DNA of 64,000 nucleotides from Treponema bryantii (GCF_900113965.1 NZ_FORI01000010.1:50546-114545), one strand, 5' to 3'; numbered from the stretch's first letter, positions 51,238-60,132 are shown. Numbers and translations are program-made. The notes: generated by a model not told the origin, from the letters alone.

Positions 51238-51914
51238 AAAAGGAAGTTTTCGCAGTTTTAGTGTTCTGCCTTGTGCTGCCACTTTTTGCGCAGACTCCTT
51301 CTGTAATCCGCAATATCCGCCTTCCTTTATGGGCCGAACTGGATGCCTTTCCAGGTCTTGAACTTTCAAGCGATGAAAATGAAGGTCAGTTTGACTATCC
51401 TGTTTCCCAGATGAAAAAGATAGCTCCTCTGATTATAAACGGAATGGTCTATGGCTGGAATTTCGTTTATGTTCCTTCTGATAAGGCGCGTGGGGTAGAA
51501 GAGTATCTTGAAATTACAGAAATTGTTTCTTCAGATGTGATTCGCGGCGGAATTACCTATGCTTCTCCGTGGATTTCTGAAAGCAACCTGAACTGCTGGG
51601 TAGAATACACCCGAACAGATTCCCAGGTTCAAAGTTATAATCTGTGGGCTTCAATTCAAAATCCTGTTATTGCAGGAATTGGGTATGGTTCAGTAGAGAA
51701 GGGCTTTGAAGGAATAGAGGAGGCTGTGCGTGAGTCTCTTAAAGCTGCAATTAGAAACTATTATAGAAAAACAATAAAAAACAAGCCGAAAGAAATTACC
51801 GGCGCGGTTTTAATTCGTAAGTTTCCCACTTTAGGAATAGATTCAGGACGTTATGTAATAAATCTTGATTTTTTCCTAGAATGCGGTAAAATAATTGAGT
51901 ATAGTGTTTACTAA
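51213..51914 (+). CDS. Secreted hypothetical protein
   Basis: The 233-residue protein has a signal peptide (residues 1-26, ending PLFAQ). The mature part includes IRLPLWAELDAFPGLE, VYGWNFVYVPSDKARGVEEYLE and GRYVINLDFFLECGKI. No known family. A beta-rich periplasmic or outer-membrane protein is plausible. Its start is inside the rhomboid gene (25-base overlap), so the two are translated together. Confidence 0.65.
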   Translation: MERYLQKIKKEVFAVLVFCLVLPLFAQTPSVIRNIRLPLWAELDAFPGLELSSDENEGQFDYPVSQMKKIAPLIINGMVYGWNFVYVPSDKARGVEEYLEITEIVSSDVIRGGITYASPWISESNLNCWVEYTRTDSQVQSYNLWASIQNPVIAGIGYGSVEKGFEGIEEAVRESLKAAIRNYYRKTIKNKPKEITGAVLIRKFPTLGIDSGRYVINLDFFLECGKIIEYSVY

Positions 51915-51945
51915 CGGGCCGGAGGGCCCAGGACAGGAGTTTGCT

Positions 51946-52359
51946 ATGAAGAAGATTTTATCAATACTTGCACTTTTTGCGGTTCTTATGGGTTCTGTTT
52001 TTGCTGAAACAATAGGAGATAATCCGGAAGATCCTTTTGAAAGAGATAGATTTGAGCGCGAGAAGCTCTCTACACAGATTATTGTGCCAGAAAATCAGCA
52101 TTGTACAGATAAAAATGCGAATGTTAAGATTGAGTACATGCCAATGCATGATGAGCTCCGCATTTACTATGATACACTTTATGTAACATACGATGAAGGC
52201 GAAGCAATGAATACAATTATTGCTTGTATGGAAGACTTCGTAAAAGATCAGAAGTACTACAACTACAGATATCTTGAAAAGGATAAGAGAAAGCCATACA
52301 AGGATGAGCGTAATCAGAGAAGAATTGTATTCTCTTCTCATATAAAATTAACTCGCTAA
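51946..52359 (+). CDS. Small secreted hypothetical protein
   Basis: The 137-residue protein starts at ATG 51946 with AGGAG eight bases upstream and has a signal peptide (residues 1-19, GSVFA). The mature part is charged, with several Tyr/Lys/Arg/Glu clusters (RYLEKDKRKPYKDERNQRR). No family recognised. It is the last gene of the 47.9-52.4 kb run. Confidence 0.65.
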   Translation: MKKILSILALFAVLMGSVFAETIGDNPEDPFERDRFEREKLSTQIIVPENQHCTDKNANVKIEYMPMHDELRIYYDTLYVTYDEGEAMNTIIACMEDFVKDQKYYNYRYLEKDKRKPYKDERNQRRIVFSSHIKLTR

Positions 52360-52392
52360 CCTATTTAGTATTTCTTTGAAATATTGTAAAAT

Positions 52393-52430
52393 AAACCGAC
52401 AATTTTCTAATTGTCGGTTTATTTTTTTTA
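52393..52430 (+). terminator. Rho-independent terminator
   Basis: AAACCGACAATT pairs with AATTGTCGGTTT (12 bp, loop TTCT), followed by ATTTTTTTTA. Confidence 0.93.
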
Positions 52431-52468
52431 CCGGTGGTTGAGTAGGCCGAAGGCCGTATCGAAACCAT
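52431..52468 (+). repeat. R1 repeat, long form, before pheS
   Basis: CCGGTGGTTGAGTAGGCCG then AAGGCCGTATCGAAACCATC. It fills the whole interval between a terminator and the pheS start. Confidence 0.9.
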
Positions 52469-52474
52469 CAACAC

Positions 52475-54046
52475 ATGGGACAAACAAAAATGGACGTTAA
52501 AAACATCATTAAAAATCTTCATCCGCTTGAAATTAAAGTTTTGTTGAAGTATTCAGGACAGGATGAGCTTACATCAGAAAAACTCCAGAAGGAACTGGAA
52601 TACAAAGAGGGTCATGCAAATCAGGCATTCTCATGGCTTTCTGGAAAAGAGCTTCTTAAAGAAATCCGCCGTACACCACATACATTTTTTGAAATTACAG
52701 AGATGGGCCGCAAGCTTGCAGAAACTGGTACTGTAGAAGAGCGCATGGTAAACTTCCTTAAAGATAAGGGTGCTCACACAATGCCGGAAATTGCAGCAGG
52801 AATTGGTCTTGAGCAGAAGGATGTTGGTTCTGCTTTTGGTCCTCTTGTAAAAGATGGCGTTCTCAAAATGAATGCAGAAAAGAAGGTTGAATACACTGGT
52901 GCAGCTCTTCCTGAGCGCATTAAGGCAACTATGGACCTTGTAAAGAAAGCTTGTGCTGCTGCTGATGGTCTTTTGAATAAAGATGATTTGTCTGCTGCTG
53001 AAGTTTCTGCTATGGACGGCCTTGCTAAAAAGCGTGGTGCTGCAGATTCTCCATTCAAAATGATAGAACGCGAAACTGTATTCTACAAGCTCCAGAGCGG
53101 TTTTGAACAGGTTCGCGATGCTCTCAAAAATGCCGGCGTTACAGGTAACGAAATTGGTGAAATTACACCAAAGATGCTTGCAAGCGGTGAGTGGAAAAAC
53201 GGAACCTTCCGTGGCTACAACATTGCAATTCCACCTGCACGTATTATTCCTGGCCGCACAAACCCATATGTTCAGTTCCTTGAGTCTGTAAAAGACAAGC
53301 TTTGTTCTCTTGGTTTCCAGGAGTTCGACGGTCCGCTCGTAGAAACTGAATTCTGGAACGGTGATGCTTTGTTCATGCCACAGTTCCATGCTGCACGTGA
53401 TATTCACGATGTATACCGCATCAAAAATCCTACACACGCAAAATTTATTGAAGAACCATATTTGAGCAATGTAAAGGCTGCTCACGAAACTGGTGGAAAC
53501 ACTGGTAGCCGTGGTTGGAACTACACATTCGATAACGAGTTCACACGCCGCCTTATTCTCCGCTCACAGGGAACTGTACTTTCTGCACATCAGCTTCACA
53601 AGGCTGAAGTTCCTGGCAAGTACTTTGGTATTGCACGTTGTTTCCGCTACGACAAGGTAGATGCTACACACCTTTCTGACTTCTATCAGACAGAAGGTAT
53701 CATCGCTGGTAACGACGTAACACTCCGCGACCTTCTTGGTATGCTCAAGATGTTCGCTACAGAAATTGCCGGAGCAGAAGAAGTAAAATATGTTCCAGGT
53801 TACTTCCCATTCACAGAACCTTCAATCGAAGTTCATATCAAGCACCCAGTTTTGGGATGGTTCGAGCTTGGTGGTTCTGGTATTTTCCGTCCTGAAGTTA
53901 CAAAAGCTATGGGTCTTGATTGTCCTGTTCTTGCATGGGGTATTGGTATTGACCGTATGGCTCTTATGGCACTTGGATTGAACGACCTTCGTGAACTCTT
54001 CTGCGAAGACATTGAAAAGGTAAGACTTAGAAAGGCTAAGTTCTAG
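52475..54046 (+). CDS. pheS: Phenylalanyl-tRNA synthetase alpha subunit, archaeal/eukaryotic type
   Basis: The 523-residue protein is longer than the usual ~340-residue bacterial PheS. It begins with a winged-helix repeat region (about residues 1-170, LEIKVLLKYSGQDELTSEKLQKEL) and has the catalytic core with class II motifs: NPYVQFLESVKDKLCSLGFQEFDGPLVETEFWN, RSQGTVLSAHQLHK, ARCFRYDKVDATHLSDFYQTEG and LAWGIGIDRMALMALGLNDLRELF. This form is typical of archaea and known in spirochaetes. The start (ATG 52475 or 52490) has no clear Shine-Dalgarno and sits directly after an R1 repeat. pheT is not in the window. Confidence 0.94.
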   Translation: MGQTKMDVKNIIKNLHPLEIKVLLKYSGQDELTSEKLQKELEYKEGHANQAFSWLSGKELLKEIRRTPHTFFEITEMGRKLAETGTVEERMVNFLKDKGAHTMPEIAAGIGLEQKDVGSAFGPLVKDGVLKMNAEKKVEYTGAALPERIKATMDLVKKACAAADGLLNKDDLSAAEVSAMDGLAKKRGAADSPFKMIERETVFYKLQSGFEQVRDALKNAGVTGNEIGEITPKMLASGEWKNGTFRGYNIAIPPARIIPGRTNPYVQFLESVKDKLCSLGFQEFDGPLVETEFWNGDALFMPQFHAARDIHDVYRIKNPTHAKFIEEPYLSNVKAAHETGGNTGSRGWNYTFDNEFTRRLILRSQGTVLSAHQLHKAEVPGKYFGIARCFRYDKVDATHLSDFYQTEGIIAGNDVTLRDLLGMLKMFATEIAGAEEVKYVPGYFPFTEPSIEVHIKHPVLGWFELGGSGIFRPEVTKAMGLDCPVLAWGIGIDRMALMALGLNDLRELFCEDIEKVRLRKAKF

Positions 54047-54052
54047 AAATAA

Positions 54053-54137
54053 TGGATTGCCACGTCGCTGCGCTCCTCGCAATGACGTGGTTTAAGAATG
54101 GATTGTTTCGTCATTGCGAGCGCAGCGAAGCAATCCA
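54053..54137. repeat. R2 repeat, double form
   Basis: GGATTGCCACGTCGCTGCGC, CTCGCAATGACG, then GTCATTGCGAGCGCAGCG and AAGCAATCC. It lies between convergent pheS and the TetR gene. Confidence 0.9.
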
Positions 54138-54149
54138 TTTTTTATTTAA

Positions 54150-54743
54150 CTAAGCTTTAAATAAATCTACTGTAGTGTTGAGTGCAGCTCTTACGTCTGC
54201 AACATCATCCTTGTTCAAAACTGCAATGCGGAAAATTGCAGATTCCAGCAGGCCGTAAAGAGTATCATTAATATCTTTTACATTAAGTTCCTTAAACTCT
54301 TTATTCTGAATTCCCTTAATAAGAATTGTACTCAAAAGGTGGCGCAGGCGGATAACTCTGCGGCGAACACGTTCGCTAGTATCTACTCCAGATTTTTTGA
54401 GCTGCATAAGGTAGTTCAAAAGAACACTGAAAAGTTTTTTATTGCTTTCGATTGCATCTGCAAGAGTTCCAAGGACTTTGCGCAGAGAGTCTTCGGCAGA
54501 TAAGGAAGAATCAGTCATGATCTGTTTAAGGGCAATCTCGAGTTCTGCAAGAAGCTCTTTTATACTGCCAAGAAAGATTTCATGCTTGTTCTTAAAATAA
54601 ATGTAAAGTGTAGTACGTGTGATTCCGCAGCGATCGGCAATTTTCTGGAAGGTTGCATCTTCATAGCCCTCTTCGATAAAAACATCGAGAGATTTTTGCA
54701 GAATTTCCTGTTTTCGCTTGTCGTGTTCTACCACAATTGCCAT
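54150..54743 (-). CDS. TetR/AcrR-family transcriptional regulator
   Basis: The 197-residue protein has a TetR-type HTH (residues about 10-57: RKQEILQKSLDVFIEEGYEDATFQKIADRCGITRTTLYIYFKNKHEIF) and a helical ligand-binding C-terminus. AAGGAGA lies before ATG 54743. It follows the RNA methyltransferase gene by 12 bases on the minus strand. Ligand and targets unknown. Confidence 0.92.
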   Translation of the reverse strand: MAIVVEHDKRKQEILQKSLDVFIEEGYEDATFQKIADRCGITRTTLYIYFKNKHEIFLGSIKELLAELEIALKQIMTDSSLSAEDSLRKVLGTLADAIESNKKLFSVLLNYLMQLKKSGVDTSERVRRRVIRLRHLLSTILIKGIQNKEFKELNVKDINDTLYGLLESAIFRIAVLNKDDVADVRAALNTTVDLFKA

Positions 54744-54755
54744 TTAGCTTTCTCC

Positions 54756-55913
54756 TTATCGTCGGTACATGTAGAAAGAAGTATCCAGATTTCCGGCCTT
54801 AAGCTTTTTGATAGCAGAAGTTTTATGACCAAAATTATCCTGGAATTCTTCGTTAGAAGTAATTACGCCAATATCCCAGCCGGCAAAGTCTGTCCAAAGA
54901 CTGCCCATCTTCTTATAAAGCTCGCGGGCCTGGTCTGCGTCTCCAAGGCGTTCACCGTACGGAGGGTTACACAGAAGAAGTCCCTGATCATAAGGGGCTG
55001 CAAGGTCGGCAAAATCAGATTGAATAAAGTCTGGGCGAGGAATATGTGCGCTGATATCAATTGATTTAAGGGCACGGCCTGCCATTACACAGGCATACTC
55101 AGCATTTTTCTTTGAACGTTCTACAGCAGCGTTATCGATATCAGAACCGGTAATGCGAACTTCTACATCTGTGCGGATTTTAGAAGCTTCTTCGTTCTTA
55201 ATTTCCTGGGCGCGTTCCGCATTAAAAAACGGCAGATTTTCAACCGCAAAGCGGCGGCCGAATCCCGGCGCCACGTTAAACGCATACAAAGTCGCCTCAA
55301 TTGCAATTGTACCCGAACCACAGAAGGGGTCGTGCAAAGGAGTCTTACGGCGCCACATCATCTCCTGCAGAAGAACTGCAGCCGTAGTCTCACGAAGCGG
55401 AGCTACCCCGCCGTCCACTCTATATCCACGTTTGTGGAGGGGGAGTCCGGAGAGATCCAGCAACACGAGAACCTTATTCTCATCAATGTAAACACGAACG
55501 TTGCTTTCTTCGCCAGTTTCCGGCATAGAAGACATGTGCCATACATCACCGAGTTTTGAATAAATTGCTTTGTGAACAATACCCTGAATAGAGTGCTCAG
55601 AGTTGAGCTTACTCTTATAAGAGCGAACTTTGTCTACAATGATGCGCGAGTCTTTACGTAAAAAGTCCTGCCAATTAACAGCGTAAGTGCCGTCGTACAG
55701 AGCATCAAAATCAAAAGCATCATATTCTGCAAGCTGAAGATAAACACGATCTGCAGTTCTTAAGCAGAGATTTGCTTTAAAAAGAGCATCGTCGTCACCG
55801 AAAAAAGAAACTCGTCCCGGTGCGTTTCCGTTGAGCTTATAACCTAAATGTTTGATTTCGTTGCCGAGAATTCTCTCGGCTCCTACAGCGCATAATGCGA
55901 CCAGAGTATTCAT
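54756..55913 (-). CDS. THUMP-domain RNA guanine-N2 methyltransferase (RlmL/YpsC-type)
   Basis: The 385-residue enzyme has an N-terminal ferredoxin-like/THUMP part (about 1-160) and a class I methyltransferase domain with motif I HDPFCGSGTIAIEATLYA (about 195-210), ITGSDIDNAAVERSKKNA (motif II), and the catalytic NPPYGERLGD (about 317). NPPY indicates N-methylation; RlmL-like enzymes methylate G2445 of 23S rRNA. Fusion to RlmK is absent. ATG 55913 is preceded by TTGAAC-17-TATTTT eight bases upstream and lacks a Shine-Dalgarno. Confidence 0.9.
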   Translation of the reverse strand: MNTLVALCAVGAERILGNEIKHLGYKLNGNAPGRVSFFGDDDALFKANLCLRTADRVYLQLAEYDAFDFDALYDGTYAVNWQDFLRKDSRIIVDKVRSYKSKLNSEHSIQGIVHKAIYSKLGDVWHMSSMPETGEESNVRVYIDENKVLVLLDLSGLPLHKRGYRVDGGVAPLRETTAAVLLQEMMWRRKTPLHDPFCGSGTIAIEATLYAFNVAPGFGRRFAVENLPFFNAERAQEIKNEEASKIRTDVEVRITGSDIDNAAVERSKKNAEYACVMAGRALKSIDISAHIPRPDFIQSDFADLAAPYDQGLLLCNPPYGERLGDADQARELYKKMGSLWTDFAGWDIGVITSNEEFQDNFGHKTSAIKKLKAGNLDTSFYMYRR

Positions 55914-55921
55914 ACTGGTCT

Positions 55922-55950
55922 AAAATACCATTTTAACAGTTTTTGTTCAA
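55922..55950 (-). promoter_or_regulatory. Promoter of the RNA methyltransferase gene
   Basis: On the minus strand TTGAAC (55945-55950), 17 bases ending TGG, TATTTT (55922-55927). Eight bases lie between the -10 and ATG. Confidence 0.65.
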
Positions 55951-56016
55951 TTGTCAGAATAAAATGTTATAAGGTAAAAAGCGGGATCTCAGTTAATTAA
56001 TAAACTGGCTGTGCTG

Positions 56017-56868
56017 TTAGTAATTTACCTGACGTACATTTCCTGAATAGTCGAAACCATCAGAACCTGTCTGAGAAACTACGTGAATTTTTTTAGAGCT
56101 TCCAGCGCCTACAACATCAATTTCTGCAGGTTCAGTCCATATAATCTGCTTAATCTGTTTGTCCTGAGAGTTTGGATTATCATAAATTGCCTTCTGACCA
56201 ACAATTCCCTGAATTGTGATATCTGTGTCCAGGAAAGCCTGAGGAAGAAGTCCAATAAGAGGAATCTTTGTGTGATTAGCAATATCATCAGCCGAAATCT
56301 CAAAAGCCTGAGTAAGACTGTCACTCTGGAAGATAATCATAGGAACATATTCGCTGGCAAACTCTGTAAAGTTTGGAGCTGTAACTGTTCCGTCAAAAGT
56401 CAAAGTATTATCTGTTTTTTCAAAGATGATTTTGGCACCGTTTGTTCTATAAGCAAAATATGTAGTGTCTGGCTCGAATTCATAACCAGCTTTGATTTCA
56501 ATGGTATCTGACCATTCAGAATAATAATAGGCATCAGCAATACAATAGCGTACTCTGTACTGATATGAATGACCTGTGTTTACAAGGCTATCAATATAAG
56601 TGTAAGTTTTCTGGTCATTTTCGAGAGCCAGAGGATGATACAGAATTCCAATATTGATTGATTTGTCGTTTAATTTGTCTCTGCGGTAAACGTTAATATA
56701 CTGAGTGTCTGTATTCATTTTTGGAATGATAACGGTAACCTGTTTCTTAGTAACATTTACACCAGGTTTATCATAAAGATTTTCATCTTCAACTTTTAAT
56801 TTGCATGAGGAAAAAGTGATTCCGAGAATAGCAGCGAAAAATAAAATAAATGAAGTTCCCTTTTTCAT
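56017..56868 (-). CDS. Lipoprotein with fibronectin-like segments, unknown function
   Basis: The 283-residue protein starts at ATG 56868 with GAGG upstream (an in-frame ATG at 56883 has no site). Residues 1-22 are a lipoprotein signal with lipobox TFSSC. The mature part has fibronectin-type-III-like strands: VTVIIPKMNTDTQYINVYRRDKLN, then HSYQYRVRYCIADAYYYSEWSDTIEI. It follows the xylanase gene by 48 bases on the same strand, so co-transcription and a role at the cell surface in xylan use are reasonable inference. A 15-bp inverted repeat pairs the start region with sequence after the xylanase stop. Confidence 0.75.
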   Translation of the reverse strand: MKKGTSFILFFAAILGITFSSCKLKVEDENLYDKPGVNVTKKQVTVIIPKMNTDTQYINVYRRDKLNDKSINIGILYHPLALENDQKTYTYIDSLVNTGHSYQYRVRYCIADAYYYSEWSDTIEIKAGYEFEPDTTYFAYRTNGAKIIFEKTDNTLTFDGTVTAPNFTEFASEYVPMIIFQSDSLTQAFEISADDIANHTKIPLIGLLPQAFLDTDITIQGIVGQKAIYDNPNSQDKQIKQIIWTEPAEIDVVGAGSSKKIHVVSQTGSDGFDYSGNVRQVNY

Positions 56869-56911
56869 AATATAATACCTCAATTATTTATCGGCAGAAA
56901 AAGGGAACTTC
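56852..56911 (-). promoter_or_regulatory. 15-bp inverted repeat across the lipoprotein start codon
   Basis: GAAGTTCCCTTTTTC (56897-56911 on the minus strand, five bases after the xylanase stop) pairs perfectly with GAAAAAGGGAACTTC (56852-56866, from the last base of the start codon through codon 6). The 30-base loop contains the ribosome binding site. Confidence 0.8.
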
Positions 56912-56916
56912 TTGAA

Positions 56917-58212
56917 CTATTTTTGAGCGGCTTCCATTACGCCGTAGTAAGCAGGTTTACAATGGAATTCTTTGTCGTTGAAAAGAAGAGGGTACTGAGT
57001 GTGACCTTTATGCATTGAGTTGAGCCAGGTCCATTCGTCGCGAACGCCCCAGAGGGTAACTCCTTCAATACCGTTTTTGCCTGGTTCTTTGCGGTTATCA
57101 ATGAACATCTTAATCCAGGTGTAATAAACATCTTTAAGCTTCATTGCATTGTAGCTGGAGTTACCGTTAGCAACGTCCATCTCTGTAATCTGAACATTAA
57201 TGCCCTTTGCAAGGAAGTTTCTAACTGCTGTTTCAAAAGCTTTTGCAGAATCATAAATGCCAATGTGAGTCTGCATACCTGCAGCATCAATACGAGCGTC
57301 TGGTGCAGCCTGAATTGCATCAATGATTTTACAGATTGCCTTGTTCTTTGCTGGGGAAGCACATCCGTAATCGTTGTAAACAAGTTTTACATCTTTTGGC
57401 GCATATTTATTTGCATAACGGAAGGCATTTACAATAAATGTCTCATTACCATAAATTGCAAACCAGTTGCTTGTACCGGCATCGCGAAGGAAGTTTGTGT
57501 CGGTGGCATTGTCGGAAGCGGCTTCGTTTACAACATCCCACGCAATAATCATATGTTCGCCGTTGATGTTTTTCTTTTCCCATTCTGCAACATGTTCAAG
57601 AACAGTTTTGATGTACCATTCCATTCGGGCATTCATTTCATCTGGTCCAACGAGTTCTTTTTCATCATTAAAACCATAGTTTTTCTGGAAGAACCATAGC
57701 GGAGTCTGACTGTGCCATACCAGAGTGTGGCCGCGAAGCTTAAGGCCAAGCTTTTTCATATCAGAAAGAATGCTGTCCATCTGTTTGAAGTCTGGAATGT
57801 CTGCAGGAACTTTGTAGTACTTTCCGTCTTCTCCGCGGAACTCTGTGAATTTATTAAACTTGTTCCAGCCAAAAATAAAGTCAGGCTTGAACTCGTTTTC
57901 CATTGTGATTACGCTAGCGTGAATAGGAAGTCCCTTCTGTAAAAGAGGTTCTCTGAAAGAGTTGTTGTAAGAAACGCAGAATCCAAAATAATCAAAATAA
58001 TTGAGCATTGCATCTTTTACGCCAGGAACTTCTGTCCAAATTACTGGTGGTGTTGCTGCAAGAGCTTCTTTCTCCCGTTCAGGATCAAATTTTGAGATAT
58101 CGATTTTAGGAGATTCTTTAGCGGAAAAATTAGTTTTTCCATCAGACTTTTTTGCGGCACAGCCTGTAAAAATCATAAGGGCTGCGGCCAGTGTTATAAG
58201 AGTTTTTTTCAT
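56917..58212 (-). CDS. GH10 endo-1,4-beta-xylanase, lipoprotein
   Basis: This enzyme cleaves internal beta-1,4 bonds of xylan. The protein has 431 residues from ATG 58212 (432 from the adjacent ATG 58215). Residues 1-18 are a lipoprotein signal with lipobox FTGC, so it is anchored to the surface or outer membrane. GH10 landmarks: HTLVWHSQTPLW, the acid/base Glu231 in WDVVNEA and nucleophile Glu345 in ITEMDV (numbered from the first Met), and LWGVRDEWTW. It lacks carbohydrate-binding modules. TACAAT lies ten bases upstream with no Shine-Dalgarno. A lipoprotein gene follows in the same operon. Confidence 0.95.
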   Translation of the reverse strand: MKKTLITLAAALMIFTGCAAKKSDGKTNFSAKESPKIDISKFDPEREKEALAATPPVIWTEVPGVKDAMLNYFDYFGFCVSYNNSFREPLLQKGLPIHASVITMENEFKPDFIFGWNKFNKFTEFRGEDGKYYKVPADIPDFKQMDSILSDMKKLGLKLRGHTLVWHSQTPLWFFQKNYGFNDEKELVGPDEMNARMEWYIKTVLEHVAEWEKKNINGEHMIIAWDVVNEAASDNATDTNFLRDAGTSNWFAIYGNETFIVNAFRYANKYAPKDVKLVYNDYGCASPAKNKAICKIIDAIQAAPDARIDAAGMQTHIGIYDSAKAFETAVRNFLAKGINVQITEMDVANGNSSYNAMKLKDVYYTWIKMFIDNRKEPGKNGIEGVTLWGVRDEWTWLNSMHKGHTQYPLLFNDKEFHCKPAYYGVMEAAQK

Positions 58213-58226
58213 CATAAATGATATTA

Positions 58227-58255
58227 TTGTATCTAAGTCATAAATAATCTATAAT
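58227..58255 (+). promoter_or_regulatory. Promoter of the acyltransferase-like gene
   Basis: TTGTAT (58227-58232), 17 bases, TATAAT (58250-58255). It overlaps the opposite-strand TACAAT (58226-58231) that serves the xylanase gene, so the two promoters compete. Confidence 0.75.
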
Positions 58256-58298
58256 GGAATTCAACTATTGTTTTATAACCAATTTTAAAGGAAATGAT

Positions 58299-59192
58299 AT
58301 GGGAATTATGTTGAAAGACAAATTCGGCAGTACATTTGCTGAAATGTCTAAGCTTTCGCACGCCGCTGCGAAAATTGATGAAACAAAAGTTTATGAAGAG
58401 GCAAACCTCCAGCTTCGCCCTTATATGTGGGGACTTTTGGATGAAGCCTTTAATTCTGAATCTGGCTTGGGAAATATTGAAAACTTCAAGGCTTTTTATG
58501 ATTCAGTTGTAAAAGAAGGAAAAACTGGTCTTATTCTTATGGAGCACTACACAAATCTTGATTTGCCAGGAATTCTTTATCTTCTTGAAAAGAATGGTGA
58601 AGACTGGGCAAAAGATATGGCTTCAAGAATTGTTGCTGTTGCCGGAATGAAGTTGAACGAAGCAAGTGCCGGAGTTCGTGCATTTACAGAAGGTTTTACC
58701 CGCGTTGTAATTTATCCTACACGTTCTCTGAACGCTGTTGAAGGTAAAGAAATATCAGAAGAAGAAAAACAGGCAGAAGAGCAGAGAGCAAGAAAAATCA
58801 ACTTTGCTGCTATGCGTGCAATGGACAGCTGTAAAAAGCGCGGACAGATGATTCTTGTTTTCCCAAGTGGTACACGTTACCGCCCAGGAAAGCCTGAAAC
58901 AAAACGTGGCCTTCGCGAAATTGACAGTTACCTTCGCCTTTTTGATAAGATGATTCTTGTTTCAATCAACGGTAACTGTCTTAGAATTAATCCTGAAAAT
59001 CCTGATGATATGCTTGCTGATATTCTTGAGCCAGGTAAATGTACATTTACTGCAAGCCCTGTAATTGACTGTAAGGAATTCAGAAATAACGTTCTGGCAA
59101 AGCTGCCTGCAGACGACCCGGATCCAAAACAGAAAACTGTTGATGCAGTTATGGATTATCTGGAGAAACAGCATACAGAGGTTGGTGAATAA
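58299..59192 (+). CDS. PlsC-like acyltransferase-family protein
   Basis: The 297-residue protein starts at ATG 58299 with AAAGGAA upstream; the longer frame from 58254 begins inside the promoter. It has the glycerol-phosphate acyltransferase motif I EHYTNLDLPG (His-x4-Asp), a region FTRVVIYPTRSL and motif III-like VFPSGTRYRPGKPE (usual FPEGTRS). It is related to 1-acylglycerol-3-phosphate acyltransferases, but has long helical insertions. The substrate is unknown. It is followed by a GC-rich hairpin and the IMP cyclohydrolase gene. Confidence 0.8.
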   Translation: MGIMLKDKFGSTFAEMSKLSHAAAKIDETKVYEEANLQLRPYMWGLLDEAFNSESGLGNIENFKAFYDSVVKEGKTGLILMEHYTNLDLPGILYLLEKNGEDWAKDMASRIVAVAGMKLNEASAGVRAFTEGFTRVVIYPTRSLNAVEGKEISEEEKQAEEQRARKINFAAMRAMDSCKKRGQMILVFPSGTRYRPGKPETKRGLREIDSYLRLFDKMILVSINGNCLRINPENPDDMLADILEPGKCTFTASPVIDCKEFRNNVLAKLPADDPDPKQKTVDAVMDYLEKQHTEVGE

Positions 59193-59211
59193 GCCTAAAA
59201 TCGAAAATCCG

Positions 59212-59244
59212 TTAAAAAACGGGCTGCGACAGCGGGCCGTTTTA
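59212..59244 (+). terminator. Hairpin after the acyltransferase gene
   Basis: AAAACGG pairs with CCGTTTT around GCTGCGACAGCGGG, followed by AGGATT; a weak terminator. Confidence 0.5.
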
Positions 59245-59268
59245 GGATTATCGAAAGAACGGCTCAGA

Positions 59269-59285
59269 GGCAAGCTGGGCTTGCC
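59269..59285. repeat. Small GGCAAGC hairpin, copy 2
   Basis: GGCAAGC-TGG-GCTTGCC followed by GACTAATATAAT, resembling 27828-27844. Confidence 0.6.
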
Positions 59286-59311
59286 GACTAATATAATTTG
59301 GAGAATAAATT

Positions 59312-60043
59312 ATGAAATTAATAAAAGACGAACTTTCATCCACAACATACCCTGGACGCGGAATTATCGCTGGTCTTTCTGCTGACGGAAAATACGCAGT
59401 TTCTGCATACTGGACAATGGGCCGCAGTGCAGGAAGCCGTAACCGTGTTTTTGTAACTGATACAGAAAATGGAACTGAGGTTGTTCGCACAAAGCCTTTT
59501 GATGAGTCTTTGATTGCAGGTGACCTAAGCCTTATTATTTATGCTGCAGTTCGTGAACTTGGCAAAAAGACAATCGTAACAAACGGTGATCAGACCGATA
59601 CAATTTTTGAAGGATTGAAAAAGGGACTTACATTTGAGCAGTCTCTGCGCAGCCGCAAATATGAGCACGACGCTCCAAACTACACTCCACGTATTTCTTC
59701 ATTGCTCGATCTCGAAGGCGGTGTAAACGGTGGTTATGCTTACTCACTTTCAATCCTCAAGAGTGACTGTGGAAACGGCGACAACACACTTCGCTTTACT
59801 TACACATACGACAATCCTCAGAAGGGCCAAGGCCACTACATTCACACTTATATGGGCGACGGAAATCCTCTTCCAAGCTTTGAAGGTGAACCTGTAAAAC
59901 TCAAGATTGAAGGCGACATTGAAACTCTTACAAATACAATCTGGACTTCTCTCAACGAAGAGAACAAGGTTTCACTCTTTGTTCGCTTCATTGATCTTGA
60001 AACTGGTAAGTACGAAGAACGTATTTTGAACAAGAACATGTAG
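59312..60043 (+). CDS. purO: IMP cyclohydrolase (PurO-like)
   Basis: This 243-residue enzyme closes FAICAR to IMP, the final purine step. It matches the archaeal-type PurO-like family: YPGRGIIAGLSADGKYAVSAYWTMGRSAGSRNRVF near the start, VRTKPFDESLIAGDLSLIIYA, APNYTPRISSLLDLEGG and GQGHYIHTYMGDGNPLPSFEGEP. It is unrelated to the MGS-like cyclohydrolase half of PurH. With the separate AICAR transformylase at 62421 it completes the pathway. GGAG lies nine bases before ATG 59312. Confidence 0.92.
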   Translation: MKLIKDELSSTTYPGRGIIAGLSADGKYAVSAYWTMGRSAGSRNRVFVTDTENGTEVVRTKPFDESLIAGDLSLIIYAAVRELGKKTIVTNGDQTDTIFEGLKKGLTFEQSLRSRKYEHDAPNYTPRISSLLDLEGGVNGGYAYSLSILKSDCGNGDNTLRFTYTYDNPQKGQGHYIHTYMGDGNPLPSFEGEPVKLKIEGDIETLTNTIWTSLNEENKVSLFVRFIDLETGKYEERILNKNM

Positions 60044-60058
60044 TTCTTATTATATTGT

Positions 60059-60132
60059 AGATTGCTTCGCTTCGCTCGCAATGACAGCATAATCCTCGTC
60101 ATTGCGAGGAGCGTAGCGACGAAGCAATCCAT
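60059..60132. repeat. R2 repeat
   Basis: AGATTGCTTCGCTTCGCTCG, CAATGACAG, then GTCATTGCGAGGAGCGTAG and CGACGAAGCAATCC. It lies between the IMP cyclohydrolase and serine hydrolase genes. Confidence 0.9.
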
